A stretch of DNA of 35,049 bases, taken from NCBI GenBank assembly GCA_012735585.1, contig JAAYGX010000036.1, forward strand, positions 1 to 35,049. Direction: 5' to 3'. The translations under genes were made by a program, and so were the position numbers. Of the stretch, positions 29,560 to 35,049 are shown piece after piece. Each line of letters opens with the position of its first letter. Position 1 is the first letter of the stretch. The DNA comes from Tissierella sp. (lineage in GTDB: Bacteria; Bacillota; Clostridia; Tissierellales; Tissierellaceae). The notes under the pieces were generated by a model. The model worked only from the letters and a program-made list of their open reading frames with translations, did not search any database and had not been told where the DNA came from.

Positions 29560-30456
29560 CTAAATTAAAAATAAAATTCCCACACCAACAACGGATATTA
29601 ATGCACCTAATATTTCCTTTGGTTTTAATTTCTCTTTAAATACAAAAACTGAGAAAGGAAGTATAGTCACAGGCATTATGGATGTTATGGTAGATGAAAT
29701 TCCCGCAGTTGTATATTGTAGTGAAATCAACTGAAAGGATACTCCTAAAAATGGTCCAAATAATGATCCTAAGGTTATATATGCCATCGCCTTTTTATCA
29801 GCAAATGCCTTTTTTAGATCATCCCATTTATTTAGGTAAGCAAATATTATTACAAATCCTATAAATCCAGTGATAATCCTAATTTGCGTTGCAGCAAATG
29901 GACTATAGTCTCCCATGCCTATCTTTGTAAGTATCATACCTACCGAATTTCCTACTGCTCCTAGAAAAGCATATGTAATTCCCTTAATAGAGTGAGTAAC
30001 TTTGAATTTATTTTCACCTTTATCTTTACTAAGTATAACTATAGCTATACCACTTACTGTAATTATCATGCCTAGTATACCCATTGCCGATAACTTTTCT
30101 CCTAGGATGAAATAGCCTAATATGGCTGTCATTGGTGGTCCTAAAGCTAATATTAGCATAGATATTCTAGTGCCTATTTCTAAATAGGCTTGGAATAAAA
30201 ATAAATCTGCTACAAAGAAACCAACAAAACCCGATACACCTAACCAAGTCCAATTATGAGGACTGGCATCAGTAGGTAGTAAGTATCCACGATAAAAATA
30301 TACAAAGATACTTAACATTGTAAATCCTGTTACTAATCTAATAAAATTTACTGCTAAGGAGCCTACTTTTTTCCCTGCGGATTCAAAAAGTACCCCCATG
30401 ATTGTCCAAAAAATTGCTGTCATTAATGCTGCGATTTCTCCAAAATGTTGCAACAA
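29560..30456 (-). CDS. EamA/DMT family transporter, full length
   Basis: A 298-residue membrane protein with ten hydrophobic segments in two EamA repeats. The first repeat ends ILALGPPMTAILGYFILGEKLSAMGILGM, the second TSIMPVTILPFSVFVFKEKLKPKEILGALISVVGV. Such proteins export or import amino acids, nucleotides or other metabolites; the substrate is not readable. It lies directly upstream of the cobalamin riboswitch on the same strand and 29 bases after the cysteine-rich small protein gene, so the two may be cotranscribed. Confidence 0.9.
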   Translation of the reverse strand: MLQHFGEIAALMTAIFWTIMGVLFESAGKKVGSLAVNFIRLVTGFTMLSIFVYFYRGYLLPTDASPHNWTWLGVSGFVGFFVADLFLFQAYLEIGTRISMLILALGPPMTAILGYFILGEKLSAMGILGMIITVSGIAIVILSKDKGENKFKVTHSIKGITYAFLGAVGNSVGMILTKIGMGDYSPFAATQIRIITGFIGFVIIFAYLNKWDDLKKAFADKKAMAYITLGSLFGPFLGVSFQLISLQYTTAGISSTITSIMPVTILPFSVFVFKEKLKPKEILGALISVVGVGILFLI

Positions 30457-30485
30457 TTATTCCTCTCTTTCATAAATTACTTATA

Positions 30486-30782
30486 TTATTCTGATTCTTC
30501 TTGGGTTTTCTTTGCCTCTTCTTCAAAATGTTTTGCAACTCTTACATCATTTACTTCCATTATTTTTTGATTGATATAATCATATCCTTTAGGTCCATGT
30601 GGTATTAAACATTTGTAACAATCCTTTATACCATACTTGTCCTTATGGTTCCCACCACATTCTTCTAAAAAATATAGTGGACAGAAACAAAACATGCAGT
30701 TAAATTCATCCACATTTTTTACATCATGGCAAGGTAAGTACGCACAATCCTTGTTATTATAAAATCTATATGAGTTTTCCAT
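30486..30782 (-). CDS. Cysteine-rich small domain protein
   Basis: A 98-residue soluble protein with eight cysteines (13, 18, 29, 32, 34, 42, 55, 58) in the N-terminal 60 residues, with CMFCFCPLYF and CYKCLIPHGPKGYDYI. This fits the cysteine-rich small domain family, presumed metal-binding, which I recall being found near cobalamin genes and fused to threonine-phosphate decarboxylases in some clostridia. Its location close to the cob operon agrees. The C-terminal tail (about 80-98) is charged and probably disordered. The function is not established. Confidence 0.82.
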   Translation of the reverse strand: MENSYRFYNNKDCAYLPCHDVKNVDEFNCMFCFCPLYFLEECGGNHKDKYGIKDCYKCLIPHGPKGYDYINQKIMEVNDVRVAKHFEEEAKKTQEESE

Positions 30783-30866
30783 TTATAATTCCCCCTTCAG
30801 TAGTATTCTAACATGAAAAGACATTTTTTCAAAGATTTAAATAATAAAGAATAAGTAGATAAAATT

Positions 30867-30899
30867 AAAGGGACATTGGCTAAAACCCAATATCCCTTT
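30867..30899 (-). terminator. Terminator after the YkvA-like gene
   Basis: A 13-bp stem with one mismatch (AAAGGGACATTGG / CCAATATCCCTTT) and a 7-base loop, leading into AATTTTATC on the minus strand; 8 bases after the stop. Confidence 0.75.
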
Positions 30900-30907
30900 G
30901 CCACATT

Positions 30908-31366
30908 TTATTGTAAATCATAATCATCCAAATCTATGATATCTTCATCAACTACATCTTCGTCATGGATTATATTTTCTTCGTCAACCTGCCCCGCTTT
31001 CCATACTTTGAATTCCTCGATCTCATGTTGAATCATCTTTAATATATATGCAAATACTGCCGCATCATCAATGAATCCGCCTATGACAAAGTCAGGAATT
31101 AAATCCATAGGATTTACTAAATATAAAAAACCTATTATTATTAATATCAGATTGCCTTTAGAAAAGGATGTATATTCCCCTTTTAAATATAACTTGATGA
31201 TATCCATGGCAACTTTAACATCACCAATTAATTCAGAGAAAGCTTTGTTATTCTCTAACTTCTTCTTACTATTTTTAATCAAATTATTCAGTCTATCATT
31301 ATCATAATATATGGTATTGGCCTTGGCATTTAAATTTTTGATAATTTCTTGAAAATTTATCTTCAT
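30908..31366 (-). CDS. YkvA/DUF1232 family membrane protein
   Basis: A 152-residue protein. The DUF1232 core is LILIIIGFLYLVNPMDLIPDFVIGGFIDDAAVFAYIL, given here in parts: a hydrophobic helix, then NPMDLIPD and GFIDDAAV, the family signature. The last 25 residues are strongly acidic (DEDVVDEDIIDLDD). No biochemical role is known to me. The ATG at 31364-31366, seven bases after AAGGTG, is preferred over an ATG five codons upstream that overlaps that site. Confidence 0.82.
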   Translation of the reverse strand: MKINFQEIIKNLNAKANTIYYDNDRLNNLIKNSKKKLENNKAFSELIGDVKVAMDIIKLYLKGEYTSFSKGNLILIIIGFLYLVNPMDLIPDFVIGGFIDDAAVFAYILKMIQHEIEEFKVWKAGQVDEENIIHDEDVVDEDIIDLDDYDLQ

Positions 31367-31444
31367 ATTATTCACCTTCATAAGTTAGTAACAGCTATTT
31401 TATTTTTACCATCAATTTCAGTAATTAATCATTTGAAAATAAAT

Positions 31445-32029
31445 TTAGTTACTCAATTCACCATTAAGACCAACTTGCTCTGATACAGGCTTCATTCCTT
31501 CTATAGTTTCCTCTATTACTTTGCCCAAATCCATACCTAATAATTCTGCACCCTTAGCTATTATTTCTCTGTCTACCCCTGCAGCGAAGGAGGATTGCTT
31601 CCATTTTTTCTTTACAGACTTTAATTTTAGATCATAAAGACTATTGCTTGGTCTCATAATTGCTGTAGCATATATTAAACCTGTCAGTTCATCTATGGTA
31701 TAAAGAACTTTCTCCATAGTATGAATTGGTTCTACATCATTAACTATACCCCAACCATGGCTGATAACTGCTCTGATATAGTCTTCAGGCCAATTGTTTT
31801 CTTGTAACATCTTCTCAGTCATAGCACAATGCTGTTCTGGGTATTTTTCAAAATCTAAATCGTGGATTAATCCTATCACTCCCCATTTTTCAACATCTTC
31901 ATCATATAGTTTTGCAAAATGCCTCATTACAGATTCAACCATTAAAGCATGGTTGATTTGATACTGATCCTGTACATGCTCTGTAAGTAATTTGTATGCA
32001 TCTTCTCTATTTGGTATATATTTTTCCAT
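31445..32029 (-). CDS. HD domain-containing phosphohydrolase
   Basis: A 194-residue HD-superfamily protein. HALMVESVMRHFA, GLIHDLDFEKYPEQHC with the HD metal pair, ISHGWGI and DELTGLIYATAIMRPS are the characteristic stations of this subfamily (often annotated as HDIG-type hydrolases). Substrates in the superfamily are nucleotides or phosphorylated metabolites; none can be named. The ATG at 32027-32029, after GAAGGTGG, is preferred over the GTG at 32041. Confidence 0.87.
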   Translation of the reverse strand: MEKYIPNREDAYKLLTEHVQDQYQINHALMVESVMRHFAKLYDEDVEKWGVIGLIHDLDFEKYPEQHCAMTEKMLQENNWPEDYIRAVISHGWGIVNDVEPIHTMEKVLYTIDELTGLIYATAIMRPSNSLYDLKLKSVKKKWKQSSFAAGVDREIIAKGAELLGMDLGKVIEETIEGMKPVSEQVGLNGELSN

Positions 32030-32102
32030 TTTAACAACCACCTTCTTCTATATAGTTTAATACCAATATTTTACCCTACTAAATCATAAAAGACAAGTTT
32101 CT

Positions 32103-32150
32103 AAAAAAGGCTATTTCAAAACTATATTTAGTTCTAAAATAACCCTTTTT
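32103..32150 (-). terminator. Terminator after the DegV gene
   Basis: A 21-base imperfect stem (four mismatches or G-U pairs) between 32103-32123 and 32130-32150, starting directly after the DegV stop and ending in a T-run on the minus strand. Confidence 0.65.
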
Positions 32151-32151
32151 A

Positions 32152-33075
32152 TTATTTGTCCTTATGAAGTAGAGACCTTATCTCATTTTTAACTAGACCA
32201 TCCTTAAGCTTTTCCTTTTCCATGAAGAACATGGATACTCCGCCTAGACCTACATGGGTCCCTACTGCTACACCCATTTGCATAATATATACATCACCAT
32301 TAAAATCTGTTTCATCTACTAATTTCATTTTTAATGTATTTGCAATATTCACATTGGAGGAATATCCAATGATTATGAAATCAGTTAGGTCCTTCTGATT
32401 TCTTCTAACAAATTCATCAACATAGAATCTTAAAGCTTTGTTTGTCCCTCTTTCTTTGGCTACAATAGCTCCCTTACCCTTTTTCATAGACATAATAGGT
32501 TTTACCCTAAGGAGTTTTCCAATAAAGGCACTTGCATTTGTGAGTCTACCACTTTTAATTAGATTGTTTAAATCATCTACACAAAGAAAATGCTTTACTC
32601 TAGTTTTGTGGCTTTCATTGAATTCAACCACCTGTTCAAAGGTATATCCTTCTTCTATTAATCTAGCACTTTTAAGAATCAGCCACCCACTACCATGGCT
32701 CATGGATAAAGAATCTACTACATGAATTTTTATATCTGAATCCGGATTGTTTTCGTAAAAATAATCCTTGGCCAAAACGGCTGATTGATAAGATCCACTT
32801 GTTCCACTGGACATACATATACAAAGGAATTCTGTATATCCTTTTTCAATTGATTGATCTATTATTGACAAATACTCTTCAGGGCTAGGCATTGAAGTAG
32901 TTGGCAGCTCATTTAAATTAGGTAACATTTCAAAAAATTCATCAGATATGATATCTATTTTATCCCGATAAGTCTTTCCTTCTATAAAAATCTTTAGTGG
33001 TGCTATTCCAATATTGTACTTCTCCACAATTTCTTGAGATAAATCACAGGTGGAATCAGCCATTAACTTTATCAT
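32152..33075 (-). CDS. DegV family fatty-acid-binding protein
   Basis: A 307-residue DegV protein. MADSTCDLSQEIVEKYNI at the N-terminus, TSMPSPEEY, CICMSSGTSGSYQSA near residue 90 and LIKSGRLTNASAFIG near 180 are family motifs. Members bind fatty acids; FakB proteins, in the same family, present exogenous fatty acids to the kinase FakA. No fakA gene is in the window, so a FakB role is possible but unproven. The ATG at 33073-33075 follows GGGGGAG; an in-frame ATG at 33108 lacks a site. Confidence 0.92.
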   Translation of the reverse strand: MIKLMADSTCDLSQEIVEKYNIGIAPLKIFIEGKTYRDKIDIISDEFFEMLPNLNELPTTSMPSPEEYLSIIDQSIEKGYTEFLCICMSSGTSGSYQSAVLAKDYFYENNPDSDIKIHVVDSLSMSHGSGWLILKSARLIEEGYTFEQVVEFNESHKTRVKHFLCVDDLNNLIKSGRLTNASAFIGKLLRVKPIMSMKKGKGAIVAKERGTNKALRFYVDEFVRRNQKDLTDFIIIGYSSNVNIANTLKMKLVDETDFNGDVYIMQMGVAVGTHVGLGGVSMFFMEKEKLKDGLVKNEIRSLLHKDK

Positions 33076-33171
33076 TTTACTCCCCCATTTATTGTCGAAT
33101 TTTATCAATTTTTGTTTAATTAGTTAAGATTATACCATAATGCATCATGAAGATGTTAAATTGCTGAAAAA

Positions 33172-33198
33172 AATAAGCCCTATTAAATAGAGCTTATT
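33172..33198 (-). terminator. Terminator after the histidine kinase gene
   Basis: A 12-bp stem with one mismatch (AATAAGCCCTAT / ATAGAGCTTATT), 3-base loop, followed on the minus strand by seven T; it begins five bases after the kinase stop. Confidence 0.85.
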
Positions 33199-33203
33199 AG
33201 GAT

Positions 33204-34613
33204 TTATTTGCTTAATTTAAAGTAGAATTTACTTCCCAATCCTACTTTACTGTCTACGCCGTACTCCGCATTATGGCCTATTAGTATCGACTTAACTATT
33301 GAAAGACCAATGCCTGTACCTACAGAGCTTCTTTTGTGAATTTTGTCCACTTTATAGTATCTATCCCAGATATTGGCCAAATCTTCATTCTCTATGCCTA
33401 CCCCTTTATCTACGACTTCAAAGTGTACTTGATCCCCTTCATCAATAATATTTATAGTTATTTCTTTTTCATCTTCAGAATAGTTCACAGCATTGCTAAT
33501 TAAATTATAGATAACTTGTTCAATTTTTTCCTCTTCTCCATGAACATACCCATCGGTTATTGAGTTTAATACAAAAATGTATCCTTCATTATCCCTATAG
33601 TAATTAAATCTTTCTAATACCCTTTCCGTTGTTTCTTTAATATCGAATTTCTTAAATTCAATAGCATCTATACCTGATTGCGCCTTAGATAAATCTAGCA
33701 AATCATTTACAAGTCTTGTCAATCTATCTGCTTCATCTATAATGGTTTTGACATGATAATTTCTCTTTTCTTCATTGTTTCCTGAAATATCTCTAATCAT
33801 TTCACCATAGGATTTAATCAGTGTCAGGGGTGTTCTTAAATCATGGGATACATTGGCGATTAGGTCCCTTCTTAATTTCTCAGTTTTTGATAATTCTTTT
33901 GTTGCATAATTTAAAGTATCAGCTAGATTGTCTATCTCCGTATAATCACCTTTTTCAAAATTTATATTATAATTGCCGCCAGCTAATACTTCGGCAGATT
34001 TGGTAATTTTCTCTATTGGCTTAGTTAACCTTGTGGCAATGGCGTATGACAGCACCAAAGCTAATCCCAGTGATATGACTGTGACTATTATAAGCTGATT
34101 CTTTAATACATTTACTGTTGAATCAATGGGTTGTAGGGCTGAATTAATATATAGAAAGTAATTTGAACCTTCCTTATTCTCTAGTATTGCACCATATATT
34201 AGTGTAGGATTCTGTAACCTAGGATCTTCCCTTGTATATATGACAAAATCACTTTGAGATTTGGCTAAGTTAATTAAAAACTCGCCAAATAGCCTATAAT
34301 CAAGCCTTGGTTGCATTATGATATCTATAAGATTTAATGGATATATTAAGCCTCCATTTTCATCTAGTATTTGGATAGCTATACCCTCATTAAGGGATGT
34401 TGTATATAGCAGATCTTCAAATCCTTCTTTACCATATTCCGTAACTAGGGAATTACCTATTTTTTTTATTTCATTTGTTTTCATTGTTTCATAATAGCTA
34501 TTCATAAAAACTATTTGCAACAGCCACAACAACAGCATTATAAAAGCGGCAAATATTACAAAATATGTCCACATTTTAAATTTTAGGCTTTTTTTATCAA
34601 TGGTTTTTAACAT
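33204..34613 (-). CDS. Membrane sensor histidine kinase
   Basis: A 469-residue class I histidine kinase. Membrane segments at about 15-37 and 172-195 flank an extracellular sensor domain of some 135 residues with no recognised motif. Then follow a HAMP linker (about 195-247), the H-box VSHDLRTPL with His257, the N-box NLISNAVNYS, DKGVGIENEDL and GTGIGLSIV of the ATPase domain. It follows the OmpR-type regulator gene by nine bases, with AAGGTGA as ribosome binding site, so it is that regulator's partner. The signal is unknown. Confidence 0.95.
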   Translation of the reverse strand: MLKTIDKKSLKFKMWTYFVIFAAFIMLLLWLLQIVFMNSYYETMKTNEIKKIGNSLVTEYGKEGFEDLLYTTSLNEGIAIQILDENGGLIYPLNLIDIIMQPRLDYRLFGEFLINLAKSQSDFVIYTREDPRLQNPTLIYGAILENKEGSNYFLYINSALQPIDSTVNVLKNQLIIVTVISLGLALVLSYAIATRLTKPIEKITKSAEVLAGGNYNINFEKGDYTEIDNLADTLNYATKELSKTEKLRRDLIANVSHDLRTPLTLIKSYGEMIRDISGNNEEKRNYHVKTIIDEADRLTRLVNDLLDLSKAQSGIDAIEFKKFDIKETTERVLERFNYYRDNEGYIFVLNSITDGYVHGEEEKIEQVIYNLISNAVNYSEDEKEITINIIDEGDQVHFEVVDKGVGIENEDLANIWDRYYKVDKIHKRSSVGTGIGLSIVKSILIGHNAEYGVDSKVGLGSKFYFKLSK

Positions 34614-34622
34614 CTGCTCACC

Positions 34623-35049
34623 TTATTCTTCGTACTCAAATTTATAACCTATACCTCGGAGTGTAACTATATAATTCCTATATTTTCCTAGACTGCTTCT
34701 AAGCATTTTTACATGGGTATCTACTGTTCGATCATCCCCAAAAAAATCATAGCCCCATATTTCATTTAATAACTTATCTCTGGATAATGCTATATTTTTA
34801 TTTATAGCCATATAAGCTAATAAATCATATTCTTTAGGCGTCATATCAACCTTTTCACCATCTACATAGACACTTCTCCCATCTAGATCAATCTCTAAAC
34901 CTTTAAACATCAATTTCCTATAGACTCTTTCTTTAGATTGATGTCTATTTATGATTACCTTTATTCTTGCCATTACTTCCTTTGGTGAAAATGGCTTTAC
35001 TACATAATCATCTACGCCTATTTCAAATCCAAATAGTTTGTCATACTCC
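34623..35049 (-). CDS. OmpR/PhoB-type response regulator, 5' part outside window
   Basis: The last 142 residues of a two-component response regulator. The open frame runs to the right edge; the first visible residues, including DDYVVKPFSPKEVMARI, are the end of the receiver domain with the conserved Lys-Pro. The C-terminal winged-helix domain shows GLEIDLDGRSVYVDGEKVDMTPKEYDLLAYM (in parts: GRSVYVDGEKV, TPKEYDLL) and DRTVDTHVKMLRSSLG, then a final GIGYKFE. The phosphorylated Asp lies outside the window. It forms an operon with the following kinase gene. Confidence 0.94.
   Translation of the reverse strand, partial: EYDKLFGFEIGVDDYVVKPFSPKEVMARIKVIINRHQSKERVYRKLMFKGLEIDLDGRSVYVDGEKVDMTPKEYDLLAYMAINKNIALSRDKLLNEIWGYDFFGDDRTVDTHVKMLRSSLGKYRNYIVTLRGIGYKFEYEE

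Noticed and set aside
1-35049. CRISPR arrays, tRNA/rRNA genes, insertion sequences, prophage genes
   Set aside because: No regularly spaced repeats, tRNA-like cloverleafs, transposase or integrase motifs were seen on either strand.

Overview
The window reads as a chromosomal stretch of a low-GC, anaerobic Gram-positive bacterium of the Clostridia/Tissierellia type. The evidence is strong A/T bias, AGGAGG-type ribosome binding sites, many rho-independent terminators, a B12-riboswitch-controlled cobalamin operon, LrgAB, a BmrCD-type ABC pair and UPF0178/DegV/YkvA family proteins. No rRNA, tRNA, CRISPR array, insertion sequence or phage gene was seen. Nearly all genes are on the minus strand; the exceptions are a gamma-carbonic anhydrase gene and an HTH-TPR regulator gene.

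Region 1 (1-8848) is a sugar-acid uptake and catabolism locus: an IlvD/Edd-type dehydratase, a GntR/FCD regulator, a ManD/RspA-type enolase-superfamily dehydratase, two KduD-like short-chain dehydrogenases (one cut by the left edge), a complete tripartite TRAP transporter and a KduI/IolB-type isomerase. A shared 12-base sequence, GTCTGACAAGTT, lies upstream of the regulator and upstream of the dehydratase-led operon and is the likely GntR operator. Region 2 (8849-16200) holds housekeeping and mixed genes: a HypE/PurM-like protein, gamma-carbonic anhydrase, a palindromic repeat element, a UPF0178 protein, a GNAT acetyltransferase, endonuclease IV, a PC4-like protein, LrgAB and an SLC13-type permease with RCK_C domains.

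Region 3 (16279-23494) contains an asymmetric heterodimeric ABC exporter, a D-Ala-D-Ala-ligase-like ATP-grasp enzyme, and the most unusual locus of the window. Here an HTH-TPR regulator of RRNPP type is transcribed divergently from a small gene for a 49-residue secreted peptide. The peptide gene is followed by a 256-residue protein that keeps the outline of a radical-SAM peptide maturase, but all three cluster cysteines of CxxxCxxC are replaced (L22, T26, L29). A terminator closes this two-gene unit. It looks like a peptide-signalling or RiPP-derived system whose maturase has become a pseudoenzyme.

Region 4 (23563-35049) carries a half-length EamA transporter behind a palindromic operator, a questin-oxidase-like protein, a TIM-barrel isomerase-like protein and the cobalamin nucleotide-loop operon cobT-cobU-cobS-cobC. 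That operon has a B12 riboswitch with terminator, then a second promoter and a second terminator-like hairpin. It is followed by a full-length EamA transporter, a cysteine-rich small protein, YkvA, HD-domain and DegV proteins, and a histidine kinase/response regulator pair cut by the right edge.
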